From the NCBI GenBank assembly GCA_017561985.1, contig JAFZAZ010000015.1:72785-136784 (forward strand): 64,000 bases of DNA, in the 5' to 3' direction. The position numbers were made by a program, and so were the translations under genes. Below the pieces are notes generated by a model. That model was not told the origin of the DNA, did not search any database, and was given only the letters and a program-made list of their open reading frames with translations. Position 1 is the stretch's first letter, and every line of letters starts with the position of its first letter. Below are positions 34,892-43,096 of this stretch, piece after piece. Source of the stretch: Lachnospiraceae bacterium. Lineage in GTDB: Bacteria > Bacillota_A > Clostridia > Lachnospirales > Lachnospiraceae.

Positions 34892-36079
34892 TCAGATCAA
34901 TGCAACCGTCTCGCGGCAGATTGCAAGCTCCTCGTTGGTCGGGATCACAAGGACCTTAACCTTCGAGTCGGGCGTGGAAATGATGATCTCCTCGCCGCGG
35001 ATCGCATTTTTCGCATCGTCGATCGTGATGCCAAGGAAACCGAGGCGCTCGCAGATCTTCTTACGAACCTTGCCGTCGTTCTCGCCGATACCTGCGGTGA
35101 AAGCGATCGCGTCAACGCCGTTCATCGCTGCCGTGTAAGCACCGACGTACTTCGCTACTCTGTAGGCAAATGCTTCAACAGCAACCTGCGCTCTCTCATT
35201 GCCCTCTTTTGCTGCCGCATCGAGGTCACGGAAGTCGGAGCCGACGCCCGAGAGGCCGTCCACACCGGACTTCTTGTTGAGAACCGTCATCATCTCTGCG
35301 AGGGACTTATTTTCCTTCTTCGCAACGAACTCGATGACTGCGGGATCGATGTCACCCGAGCGGGTTCCCATGATGAGACCCTCCAAAGGAGTGAGACCCA
35401 TCGAGGTGTCTACCGAGCGGCCGTTCAGAACTGCCGAGCAGGAAGCGCCGTTGCCGAGGTGGCATACGACAACCTTCGAGTTGTTCGGATCAAGGCCTGC
35501 AACGTCGATCGTGCGCTTGGATACGTAGCTGTGGCTGGTGCCGTGGAAACCGTAACGGCGAACACCGTAGTTGGTGTAGTACTCGTAAGGAACCGCGTAC
35601 AGATATGCCTCCTTGGGCATCGTCTGATGGAACGCGGTATCGAACACAGCAACCTCCGGAACGCCGGGCATGAGCTTCATGCACGCGTCGATACCGATCA
35701 GGTTCGCCGGGTTGTGAAGAGGTGCGAGGTCGCAGCATTCCTTGATGCCGGCGATAACAGCGTCGTCGATCAACACGGACTTCGTGAACTTCTCGCCGCC
35801 ATGGACTACGCGGTGTCCTACCGCACCGATCTCGGAGAGATCCTTGATCACGCCGTAGGTCGGATTCGTAAGAGCTGCCAATACGTTCTTGATCGCTACC
35901 TCATGGTTCGGAAGCGCATCCTCGAGAACAACCTTCTCGCCGCCCGCCGGAGTGTGCTTCAGACGTCCGTCGATGCCGATGCGCTCGCAAAGACCGACTG
36001 CGAGAGCCTGCTCGGTCTCGGAATCGATCAGCTGATACTTCAAAGAACTGCTGCCGCAGTTAACTACCAATACTTTCAT
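34892..36079 (-). CDS. ackA: Acetate kinase
   Basis: 395 residues. MKVLVVNCGSSSLKYQLID is the phosphate-binding opening, VGHRVVHGGEKFTKS holds the conserved His/Arg stretch, VFDTAFHQTMP and YGFHGTSHSYVSKR are the family signatures, and CHLGNGASCSAV follows. It makes acetate and ATP from acetyl phosphate and ADP, the energy-yielding end of acetate fermentation. GGAGG precedes the ATG. pta lies 16 bp upstream on the same strand, forming a pta-ackA operon. Confidence 0.97.
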   Translation of the reverse strand: MKVLVVNCGSSSLKYQLIDSETEQALAVGLCERIGIDGRLKHTPAGGEKVVLEDALPNHEVAIKNVLAALTNPTYGVIKDLSEIGAVGHRVVHGGEKFTKSVLIDDAVIAGIKECCDLAPLHNPANLIGIDACMKLMPGVPEVAVFDTAFHQTMPKEAYLYAVPYEYYTNYGVRRYGFHGTSHSYVSKRTIDVAGLDPNNSKVVVCHLGNGASCSAVLNGRSVDTSMGLTPLEGLIMGTRSGDIDPAVIEFVAKKENKSLAEMMTVLNKKSGVDGLSGVGSDFRDLDAAAKEGNERAQVAVEAFAYRVAKYVGAYTAAMNGVDAIAFTAGIGENDGKVRKKICERLGFLGITIDDAKNAIRGEEIIISTPDSKVKVLVIPTNEELAICRETVALI

Positions 36080-36095
36080 GGGAATCCTCCGTTAA

Positions 36096-37094
36096 TCAGT
36101 CATTTGCCTGAGCCTGAACCGCCGTGATGGCAACAACGCCTACGATATCCTCGGCGATGCAGCCTCTCGAAAGGTCGTTGACCGGAGCGGCGATACCCTG
36201 CGTAACCGGGCCGTAAGCCTCAGCCTTCGCAAGACGCTGAACAAGCTTGTAACCGATGTTGCCGGCGTCAAGGTCAGGGAATACAAGTACGTTAGCCTGG
36301 CCTGCAACGCTGCTGCCCGGAGCCTTCGAAGCGCCTACGGAAGGAACCATAGCGGCGTCAGCCTGAAGCTCGCCGTCAAGAAGGATGTCGGGGCGAAGCT
36401 CCTTGGCGATCGCGGTAGCTGCCAGAACCTTGTCAACGTCGGCGTGCTTTGCGCTGCCCTTCGTGGAGTGGCTGAGCATAGCAACCTTAGCCTGCTTCTG
36501 AACGAGAAGCTCGAACGACTCTGCGGAGGAGATTGCAATTGCAGCAAGCTTCTCCGGATCGGGATTCTGCTCAAGACCGGAGTCAGCGAAGAGGAACGTG
36601 CCGTCAGCGCCGTACTCGCAGTTCGGAACTACCATCATGAAAAATGCGGAAACCAGCTTGGTGCCGGGCTTCGTCTTGATGATCTGCAGCGACGGACGAA
36701 GCGTGTTTGCGGTCGAGTGGCAAGCGCCGGAAACAACGCCGTCTGCCGCACCCATCTTTACCATCATGCATGCATAGTACATATAATCAGTCGTGAGAAG
36801 CTTCTTAGCCTCCTCGGGGGTCATACCCTTTGCCTGGCGAAGCTCAACGAGCTTGTCGATGTAAGCCGGAAGCTCAGCAGCCGTGTTCGGGTCGATCACG
36901 GTAGCGCCCGCTACATCAAGGCCCTTGCTGTTTGCCTCGCACTCCTCGGGGGTACCGAGAACGATCACGTTCGCGATGCCTTCCTTGAGAATGATCTCAA
37001 CGGCCTCCCACGTTCTTCTGTCCATGGACTCGGGAAGAACGATCGTCTTCTTGTTCTGTTTTGCTCTCTCTTTGATGCTGTCAATAAATCCCAT
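36096..37094 (-). CDS. pta: Phosphate acetyltransferase
   Basis: 332 residues, the short single-domain type. TIVLPESMDRRTWEAVEIIL opens the protein, VSGACHSTANTLRPSLQIIK and SHSTKGSAKHADVDKV are conserved, and the end holds VLVFPDLDAGNIGYKLVQRLAKAEAYGP. It converts acetyl-CoA and phosphate to acetyl phosphate for AckA. AAAGGAGT precedes the ATG. Confidence 0.97.
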   Translation of the reverse strand: MGFIDSIKERAKQNKKTIVLPESMDRRTWEAVEIILKEGIANVIVLGTPEECEANSKGLDVAGATVIDPNTAAELPAYIDKLVELRQAKGMTPEEAKKLLTTDYMYYACMMVKMGAADGVVSGACHSTANTLRPSLQIIKTKPGTKLVSAFFMMVVPNCEYGADGTFLFADSGLEQNPDPEKLAAIAISSAESFELLVQKQAKVAMLSHSTKGSAKHADVDKVLAATAIAKELRPDILLDGELQADAAMVPSVGASKAPGSSVAGQANVLVFPDLDAGNIGYKLVQRLAKAEAYGPVTQGIAAPVNDLSRGCIAEDIVGVVAITAVQAQAND

Positions 37095-37154
37095 GATTAC
37101 TGACTCCTTTCATATCATTTCATGCCAAACAGCGGCATTCTATTCCAACAAAAT

Positions 37155-37183
37155 AATATACCACTAATCCTCGTCGCACACAA
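37155..37183 (-). promoter_or_regulatory. Promoter of pta-ackA
   Basis: Minus strand: TTGTGT (37178-37183), 17-bp spacer, TATATT (37155-37160). Confidence 0.4.
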
Positions 37184-37227
37184 GCAGTTTTTCGGCAAAT
37201 AAATCCGCTCTCTCCTATGCGCATTGC

Positions 37228-37260
37228 ACAAAAAAGTCCGGGGCATATCACCCCGGACCT
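37228..37260 (-). terminator. Terminator of the 72-residue protein gene
   Basis: Minus-strand stem GTCCGGGG / CCCCGGAC with a 7-nt loop, then TTTTTTG. Confidence 0.85.
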
Positions 37261-37301
37261 TTATGATTATCTTATGATATTGTGATCCGACCGGATTCTC
37301 A

Positions 37302-37520
37302 TCAGAACAGCTTCTTCAGGGAACCGAGCGCATCCTTCGCGCTGTCGACCTTCAGCTTCGCCTTTACGCCGTCGACTACCTTGTCAACAGCCTCAGCCGG
37401 AAGCTTGTCGCCCGCAACCTTCTTGACGGTTGCAGCGGGATCAGCCTGGAAAGCTTTCGTGAGATCGCCGTCCTTCGTGATCTTCTCAACAGCATCTTTG
37501 ATCATAGCAGTAACATCCAT
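37302..37520 (-). CDS. Small uncharacterised protein, 72 residues
   Basis: MDVTAMIKDAVEKITKDGDL opens a soluble, Lys/Ala/Asp-rich helical protein with no cysteine and no signal. It resembles small conserved proteins annotated as hypothetical in Lachnospiraceae. The start at 37520 has AGAGAGG 8 nt away; an in-frame ATG at 37526 is too close to that site. It lies 51 bp downstream of mscL and ends at a strong terminator. No function is proposed. Confidence 0.7.
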   Translation of the reverse strand: MDVTAMIKDAVEKITKDGDLTKAFQADPAATVKKVAGDKLPAEAVDKVVDGVKAKLKVDSAKDALGSLKKLF

Positions 37521-37588
37521 GTTCATTACCTCTCTCAAAATAATTGATCCGCGAACCGCTCCGTATCCGAAGCTTTCGCAAAATGAGA

Positions 37589-38077
37589 TTACTCAGCAGC
37601 CTCTTCCGCCGGAAGCTCCGAAGTACAATGCGGGCAACGGGTTGCCTCGATATTGATCTCAGTCTTACAGAACGGGCATACCTTCGTGGTAGGAGCCGCC
37701 TCGACTTCCTCTTCCTTCTTGCGAAGGCTTGCTGCCTTGTTGAACGCCTTGATCACAAGGAACAGGCAAAGCGCAACAATGAGGAACATGATGATCGCAG
37801 AGATGAATGCACCGTAGCCCAGGCAGGTATAACCGGCTTCCTGTGCTTCAGCGAGCGTCTCCGGCAAACCGCCATCCGGGATAGTTGCGGGCTCTTTCAA
37901 AACAATGAACGCATTGGAAAAGTCTGCACTTCCACCCAAAGCAAGACCGATCAACGGCATCAGGATGTTGTTTACGAGGGAATTGATGATCGCGCTGAAC
38001 GCACCGCCGATGATCACAGCGACTGCCATATCCAGCATGTTCCCGCGCATGATAAACTTTTTAAATTCCTTAAACAT
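37589..38077 (-). CDS. mscL: Large-conductance mechanosensitive channel MscL with C-terminal zinc ribbon
   Basis: 162 residues. FKEFKKFIMRGNMLDMAVAVIIGGAFSAII is the first helix and the family signature. The second helix is AFISAIIMFLIVALCLFLVIKAF, about 80-105. The channel opens under membrane tension to release solutes after osmotic downshock. The last 40 residues add CPFCKTEINIEATRCPHC, a four-cysteine zinc ribbon not present in E. coli MscL but found in some Clostridia. AAAGGAG precedes the ATG. Confidence 0.95.
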   Translation of the reverse strand: MFKEFKKFIMRGNMLDMAVAVIIGGAFSAIINSLVNNILMPLIGLALGGSADFSNAFIVLKEPATIPDGGLPETLAEAQEAGYTCLGYGAFISAIIMFLIVALCLFLVIKAFNKAASLRKKEEEVEAAPTTKVCPFCKTEINIEATRCPHCTSELPAEEAAE

Positions 38078-38113
38078 GGTACTCTCCTTTGCTTTTGTTT
38101 TATTTTCAAAATC

Positions 38114-38593
38114 CTACGCGCGCTCGAGGCCGGTAAGTCCGGTCCGAACCAGCTCGAGGATTTCGAATTCATAGAACATTTTGATAAAGGCATCGATCTT
38201 CGCCGTCTCGCCCGTGAGCTGCATCATCAGGGAATCCACGGCCACATCGACCACCTTCGCACGGAACACATCCGCAATGCTGATCGCACTCTGGCGCTTT
38301 GCATCGGTCTTCGTGCGAACCTTAAGCAAAATCAACTCGCTGCACACCGAATGTTCCGGTGAGAGCTCCTTGACGGAGATAACTTCCTGTAATTTTTCGA
38401 GCTGCTTTCCGATCTGGGAGAGTGTCTGCTCATCGCCGAGAGCGACAACGGTCATGCGGCTGATATCCGGTCTCTCGGTCTCACCCACAGTAAGGCTCGC
38501 GATGTTGTATCCGCGCCGTCCGAACAGCCCGGAAATCCTTGCCAGAACGCCGGCGGTATTGTTGACCAGAATGGACAGAACAATCTTGCGCAT
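38114..38593 (-). CDS. ilvH: Acetolactate synthase small (regulatory) subunit
   Basis: 159 residues. VLSILVNNTAGVLARISGLFGRRGYNI is the ACT domain that binds valine and controls the catalytic IlvB subunit. The C-terminal half is the usual ALS_ss_C domain ending in LELVRTGLTGL. GGGAGG lies 8 nt before the ATG at 38593, and the ATG at 38599 is too close. No ilvB lies nearby, so this subunit is expressed apart from its partner, from a perfect consensus promoter (38626-38654). Confidence 0.93.
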   Translation of the reverse strand: MRKIVLSILVNNTAGVLARISGLFGRRGYNIASLTVGETERPDISRMTVVALGDEQTLSQIGKQLEKLQEVISVKELSPEHSVCSELILLKVRTKTDAKRQSAISIADVFRAKVVDVAVDSLMMQLTGETAKIDAFIKMFYEFEILELVRTGLTGLERA

Positions 38594-38625
38594 ACGCATA
38601 CCCTCCCTTGAAAAACCATACGAGT

Positions 38626-38654
38626 ATTATACCGCGTTATACATGCCTTGTCAA
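38626..38654 (-). promoter_or_regulatory. Consensus promoter of ilvH
   Basis: Minus strand: TTGACA (38649-38654), 17-bp spacer, TATAAT (38626-38631), both perfect. No T-box or attenuator is seen in the 30-nt leader. Confidence 0.85.
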
Positions 38655-38666
38655 CGACGCGCAACA

Positions 38667-38702
38667 AAAAAACCGTCCCGGAACAGCATGTCCGGAACGG
38701 TT
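38667..38702 (-). terminator. Terminator of the H1-like gene
   Basis: Minus-strand stem AAACCGTTCCGGA / TCCGGGACGGTTT type with an ACATGCTGT-region loop, then TTTTTTTG. Confidence 0.8.
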
Positions 38703-38727
38703 TCGTCTTGTCGGTTTTTCAGGGCGA

Positions 38728-39168
38728 TTACAGGCTTACTTTGCCGGTGATGTCGCCGTTTGCAACATAGTATGCAGCGTTGTCCTCAGGCTTAACATAC
38801 AGCGTGATCGACTTGAGTGCTGCGGTGTTGTTTGCAGCGTAATCCTTCTTTGCCGCAGCAAGAACGTCAGCCATAACGATCTCGTTGCCTGCGTACTGAA
38901 GAACTACCGTCGCCTTAGTGTCCTTCGCATCAGCCTTCTTTACGGTCTTGACAGCCTTCTTCGCAACGGTGCTCGCTGCGTCCTCAACCTTCTTAACCGC
39001 CTTCTTGGCAGCCGTCGCAACCTTCTTCTCTGCCGGTGCCTTCTTTGCAGCCTTTACTGCCTTCTCAGCTGCCTTGTCCGCCTTCTTTGCGGTCTCCTTA
39101 ACAGCCTTCTCTACAGCAGCAACATCTGCCTTAATCTCTACAACTTCCTTAGCTTTCTTGATTGCCAT
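38728..39168 (-). CDS. Histone H1-like Lys/Ala-rich protein, DUF6465 type
   Basis: 146 residues with AGGAGG 10 nt before the ATG. Residues 1-80 are Lys/Ala/Val-rich with KKAxKK and AAKKAVKKVE repeats, as in histone-H1-like bacterial proteins. The C-terminal 60 residues are folded: TKATVVLQYAGNEIVMADVLAAAKKDYA and SITLYVKPEDNAAYYVANG match, from memory, the DUF6465 domain frequent in Lachnospiraceae. The basic tail suggests DNA or RNA binding; no experiment supports a role. It has its own promoter (39255-39283) and terminator. Confidence 0.75.
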   Translation of the reverse strand: MAIKKAKEVVEIKADVAAVEKAVKETAKKADKAAEKAVKAAKKAPAEKKVATAAKKAVKKVEDAASTVAKKAVKTVKKADAKDTKATVVLQYAGNEIVMADVLAAAKKDYAANNTAALKSITLYVKPEDNAAYYVANGDITGKVSL

Positions 39169-39254
39169 GATGCAAATCCTCCTTAGTATGTGCAGCGGCT
39201 CGATTTCTCTCTCAACACTCACGCCGCCGCAGGTCCAATATACTTCACGGTGTC

Positions 39255-39283
39255 ATCATACATACAATGCATTGAATATGCAA
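39255..39283 (-). promoter_or_regulatory. Promoter of the H1-like gene
   Basis: Minus strand: TTGCAT (39278-39283), 17-bp spacer, TATGAT (39255-39260). Confidence 0.5.
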
Positions 39284-39372
39284 TACTTTATGCGCATTTT
39301 CTACGTTTTAGCAACTATGGCGCTCTTTCACCCGCATGTTTTGGTCATTTTTACACCGTTTTTCGGGTGTTT

Positions 39373-39912
39373 CTATGCGTTCCGAGCCCTCTTTCCGGAG
39401 TGCTTCCGGATGATCAAAAGAACAAGCACAAACGCGATCACTCCCGCTGCCGCGCCGGCCGCGTCAATCAGCACATCGCGCCACTGTCCCGCGCGCCCCG
39501 CAACCGAGAGCTGGTGATATTCATCCGTGGCTGCATAAACAACCGACCACACCCAGGCGATCAAAGCGAGCATTCCCGCCCTTCGGACTCCCCATGCGAG
39601 AAGCGCAAGCGCTGTCAATACCGCAAGGATTGCATACTCCGCCGCGTGTCCGCACTTTCTCACCACGAAGGAGAGCCGTTCGCGAAACTCGGGCGTCGCA
39701 TCCTCCGGTTCCATCAGGCGAACCCCTTCCGCGACCGAGACGACCGCGTCCACGATGATGTCCGACGTATGCGAGGACTTCTCTCCTTCCTCCGCCGAGA
39801 GCAGAAAAATCACCGCCATCCACGCGATCACGGCAGCCGCAGCAACCGCGCGAAGTATTATCTTCCTGCGTCCGGCCGGTTCATTTTTCAAATTGTTCTT
39901 CGTCTCTTTCAT
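39373..39912 (-). CDS. VanZ-like membrane protein
   Basis: 179 residues with four or five membrane helices and the VanZ signature: FLLSAEEGEKSSHTSD after the first helix, KCGHAAEYAILAVL, and YAATDEYHQLSVAGRAGQWRDVLID. The family is named after the teicoplanin-resistance accessory VanZ, but most members have no known role. I prefer the ATG at 39912, which has GAGAGAT nearby. The ATG at 39954 lies inside a CGGAAAATG copy of the dispersed motif and has no ribosome binding site. It is 57 bp downstream of the lipoprotein gene. Confidence 0.85.
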   Translation of the reverse strand: MKETKNNLKNEPAGRRKIILRAVAAAAVIAWMAVIFLLSAEEGEKSSHTSDIIVDAVVSVAEGVRLMEPEDATPEFRERLSFVVRKCGHAAEYAILAVLTALALLAWGVRRAGMLALIAWVWSVVYAATDEYHQLSVAGRAGQWRDVLIDAAGAAAGVIAFVLVLLIIRKHSGKRARNA

Positions 39913-39969
39913 ATATCTCTCGTCCGACGGTCCCGTAACACTTTTTGCGATCATTTTCCGAAGGCGCGA

Positions 39970-41190
39970 TCACCCGCGGAACGACCACAGAATTCTTTCC
40001 AGAAGCATCTCGCCGTACTTCGTATCATTAATCGGACATTTCAGGATCAGAAGCCACCGCCCGCGCGTCTCGAAGCTTGCGCGGCAGACTGCAAAGCACA
40101 GGTATTCAACGCCGTTTTCCGTATAGGTGATCTGCCAGCTGTCCTCCTGCAGAGGCGTGACGAAAGCTCTTCCGCCGTACTGCAGTTTTATCAAATCGTA
40201 CACATCGCGGTGGCTCGCGATCTCATCCGACTCCGGAAAATACGTGACGTACACGGTGTTGTCGAGGCTTCTGTAAGGAACAATGACGACCGTGTCATCG
40301 CCCTTGCGCTCAACCGACTTTACATCATCGTCGTGGCAGACGAACATAAATTTCTCGCCGCTCTCGATGCTCTCTTCATACTTTTTAAACTTCCATTCGT
40401 ACGGCGAATGCTTCTGCACGAGCGTTTCCGCAAGCGAATCCAGATACTCCGCGTTCGCACGGTCCGCATCCGTCATGGTATCGCAGGTGACGCCGCGCAG
40501 GGTGTACGACACCACGATCACACCGTACTCATCCAGGCATTCATATGCAAAATACCTGCAATACACTGCCGGATGTATCAGCCTTCCCTCCTCGTTCACT
40601 TCGTTGACATCGGCGTCCGGTCCGATGAGGCATGCCACGTCGTTCCTCTTCCCGAGAACCGCCTCGCCGTGCTTTCGGTAATCGCCGACATCGAGCAGGT
40701 CGAGCGGCACGATATCACCGTTTATGTTTGTCGCAAGCTCTTCGACGTCGAGGAGGATTCTGTCCGCGATCGTGTTGACATAGCGCACCTTGATGCAATA
40801 AACATCGGTCTCCGCGGTAAATCCGTAATCCATCCTGGTTACCTTCGCGTTCGACGGCACCATCAGGGAAAATGCATCGTTCCAGTCGGATACCTCCACA
40901 AGCTTCGGCTCGACCGCTTCGGTCGGGGTCGGCACCGGTGTCGCGGTAGGTGTCGGTGCCGGCGTATCGGTCGGCGTCGGCGCAGGCGTGTCGGTCGGCG
41001 TCGTTTCCGGCGTCGGCGTGCTGTTCTCCGCAAGAGTCGGCGTTGCCGTCACAGTGTCCTCATTTTTCGAAGTTCTTCTCTCGCGGTCTTCCCCGCAGGC
41101 GGTCAGCAATCCCGCAAACATCGCCGCGGCACACAGGGCGGCGATCGGAAGACGCATTTTCACACACATGACCCGCATGATTGTTTTCAT
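39970..41190 (-). CDS. Lipoprotein with Thr/Pro linker, unknown function
   Basis: 406 residues. The signal ends in LTAC (Cys32) and is followed by a linker of TPTDTPAP repeats to about residue 95. The remaining 310 residues share a plan with the lipoproteins at 24458 and 43711: a DAFSLMVPSNAKVTRMDYGF-type opening, matched by the LHFTIQLPADAELDEFDNGV segment of the 43711 protein, and a C-terminal helix MLLERILWSF. AGGAG lies 8 nt before the ATG at 41190; later in-frame ATGs would also keep the lipobox. Likely a surface-exposed sensor or binding protein; no ligand can be named. Confidence 0.78.
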   Translation of the reverse strand: MKTIMRVMCVKMRLPIAALCAAAMFAGLLTACGEDRERRTSKNEDTVTATPTLAENSTPTPETTPTDTPAPTPTDTPAPTPTATPVPTPTEAVEPKLVEVSDWNDAFSLMVPSNAKVTRMDYGFTAETDVYCIKVRYVNTIADRILLDVEELATNINGDIVPLDLLDVGDYRKHGEAVLGKRNDVACLIGPDADVNEVNEEGRLIHPAVYCRYFAYECLDEYGVIVVSYTLRGVTCDTMTDADRANAEYLDSLAETLVQKHSPYEWKFKKYEESIESGEKFMFVCHDDDVKSVERKGDDTVVIVPYRSLDNTVYVTYFPESDEIASHRDVYDLIKLQYGGRAFVTPLQEDSWQITYTENGVEYLCFAVCRASFETRGRWLLILKCPINDTKYGEMLLERILWSFRG

Positions 41191-41329
41191 GTTTCTCTCT
41201 CCTTTATCGGCAGAACAAACTCTGCAGCGCCGCAACAGTTCCGCGGCAATAAATTATAAACGGATTCCGCGTGAAGTGCAAGCGAAACACCCTCTGAGGC
41301 GGGGTTGCAAAAAATGCAAAAAAAAATCC

Positions 41330-41358
41330 TTGACAAGCAAAAAAAGCTATTGTATATT
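41330..41358 (+). promoter_or_regulatory. Promoter of the T-box/paaK operon
   Basis: TTGACA (41330-41335), 17-bp spacer, TATATT (41353-41358). Transcription would start near 41365. Confidence 0.8.
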
Positions 41359-41364
41359 TTGCTC

Positions 41365-41635
41365 AAATGCAACGACCGGGAACCAGTACGAAATCAGTTT
41401 TCCCTCACAGCGAGCCGGGCAATGGTGCAAGCCGGCATCGAAGACCTTCCGAATTCCTCCCGAGAGCAGCGTGTTGAACAGCTTTTCGCCAAGTAGGCAT
41501 CGCCGGGTGCGTCCGTTATCGCGATAAGGCATGAATGTGCCTGAATGAGGGTATGCGTTTACGTATACTGAATTGAGGTGGTACCACGGGTCTAGTGCTC
41601 GTCCTCTATCGAAGTAGAGGATGAGCTTTTTTTAT
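41365..41635 (+). ncRNA. T-box riboswitch leader, Phe (UUC) specifier
   Basis: Stem I contains AGTA at 41385-41388 and a distal AGCGAGCCGGGCAATGGTG-type loop near 41410-41428. On its 3' side GAA-TTC-CTCCC places a UUC (Phe) codon at 41454-41456 in the specifier position. The conserved T-box GAGGTGGTACCACGG spans 41575-41589. Its UGGU bulge would pair with an ACCA tRNA end, as expected for tRNA-Phe. A terminator (stem GCTCGTCCTCTA / TAGAGGATGAGC and seven T) sits at 41598-41633. Uncharged tRNA-Phe should therefore allow transcription of paaK. Specifier choice is inferred by alignment from memory. Confidence 0.9.
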
Positions 41636-41637
41636 TC
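41598..41637 (+). terminator. T-box regulated terminator
   Basis: 12-bp stem with a TCGAAG loop followed by TTTTTTT. The competing antiterminator would involve the T-box sequence. Confidence 0.85.
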
Positions 41638-41685
41638 TCGTCCTCAAGGAAAATTCTACCACTTTATTTACCCGGGAGGTAACTT

Positions 41686-43011
41686 ATGAAACAGCCGAAA
41701 ATCCACAAGATCTTCAACCCCGCAATGGAGTGTATGGATCGCGCAAAGCTTCGCGAGCTTCAGAGCGAGCGGCTTCGCGAGACTGTGAAGCTTGAGTACG
41801 AGCGCGTGCCGCTCTACCGCAAGCGCATGGACGAGATGGGCGTTAAGCCCGAGGACATCAAAACCGTTGACGATCTCCGCAAACTTCCGTTCACGGAGAA
41901 GACCGACCTTCGCGACGAATTCCCTTACGGCCTGTTCGCACAGCCGCTTAAGGACATCGTGCGCATCCAGGGTTCTTCGGGAACGACCGGAAAGCCCATC
42001 GTCGCAGGTTATACGGAAAATGACATCGAAGTATGGACCGAGATGGTTGCCCGCGCTCTCACCGCTGCCGGCGGCGATGCGGATGACGTCATCCAGATTT
42101 GCTACGGCTACGGTCTCTTCACCGGCGGTCTGGGCGCACATCAGGGCGCACAGCGCATCGGTGCCACGGTTATCCCGATGTCGGCCGGCAACACGGAGCG
42201 GCAAATGATGATGATGACGGAGCTCGGCGCTACAATTCTCTGCTGTACTCCTTCGTATGCAACTTACCTCGCTGAAACTCTCCGCGACCGCGGACTTCTC
42301 GGCAAGGTTAAGCTCAAGGCCGGTGTGTTCGGTGCCGAGCCCTGGACCGAGGAGATGCGCGAGCACCTTGAGGAAATCCTTGATTTCGACGCGTGCGACA
42401 TCTACGGTCTCACCGAGATCGGCGGCCCCGGCGTTGCTTTCGAGTGCCTTGAGAAGCACGGAATGCACGTCAACGAGGACCACGTCATCGTCGAGATCAT
42501 TAACCCCGAGACCGGCGAGCCGCTTCCTTACGGAGAGTCCGGTGAGCTTGTCTTCACGACGATCACGAAGACCGGTATGCCGATGCTTCGCTACCGTACG
42601 CACGACATTTGCCGCCTGATCGCAGAGCCCTGCTCATGCGGACGTACGCTCATCCGCATGAGCCGTCTTACGGGCCGCACCGACGACATGCTCGTCATCC
42701 GCGGCGTCAACGTATTCCCGAGCCAGATCGAGTCCTGCCTCGTAGGTCTCGAGGGCGTTGCTCCGTTCTACATGCTCATCGTCGATCGTGTCAACTCCAC
42801 CGACAAGCTCGAGGTTCAGATCGAGATGTCCGAGGAAATGTTCACCGATAAGGTCAGCGAGATCGAGTCGCTCCGCAGCACCATCGTCGAGCGCATCAAG
42901 TCCGTCGTCGGCATCGCCGCGAAGGTAACGCTCGTTCCGCCGAAGTCCCTGCCTCGTTCCGAGGGCAAGGCAAAGCGCATCATCGACAACCGCGGACTTA
43001 CCAACAAATAA
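41686..43011 (+). CDS. paaK: Phenylacetate-CoA ligase
   Basis: 441 residues, the usual length. The AMP-binding motif is GSSGTTGKP (96-104), with IYGLTEIGGPGVAFEC and YRTHDICRLI later and KAKRIIDNR at the end. The family activates phenylacetate or related aryl acids to the CoA thioester. In anaerobes homologues are often linked to indolepyruvate or arylpyruvate oxidoreductases, where the enzyme may run in the ATP-forming direction. GGGAGG precedes the ATG by 6 nt. Control by the Phe-type T-box and the ACT protein downstream tie it to aromatic amino-acid metabolism. Confidence 0.92.
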   Translation: MKQPKIHKIFNPAMECMDRAKLRELQSERLRETVKLEYERVPLYRKRMDEMGVKPEDIKTVDDLRKLPFTEKTDLRDEFPYGLFAQPLKDIVRIQGSSGTTGKPIVAGYTENDIEVWTEMVARALTAAGGDADDVIQICYGYGLFTGGLGAHQGAQRIGATVIPMSAGNTERQMMMMTELGATILCCTPSYATYLAETLRDRGLLGKVKLKAGVFGAEPWTEEMREHLEEILDFDACDIYGLTEIGGPGVAFECLEKHGMHVNEDHVIVEIINPETGEPLPYGESGELVFTTITKTGMPMLRYRTHDICRLIAEPCSCGRTLIRMSRLTGRTDDMLVIRGVNVFPSQIESCLVGLEGVAPFYMLIVDRVNSTDKLEVQIEMSEEMFTDKVSEIESLRSTIVERIKSVVGIAAKVTLVPPKSLPRSEGKAKRIIDNRGLTNK

Positions 43012-43096
43012 TGACTGTCAACAATTCTCATTTTATGATATAATTCCCTAAAGGATATATCGACACCACAACCAGAGAAAGCGAGGAAAAGCAACT

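Noticed and set aside
41305..41496. 63-codon frame in the paaK leader
   Set aside because: It overlaps the promoter and stem I of the T-box.
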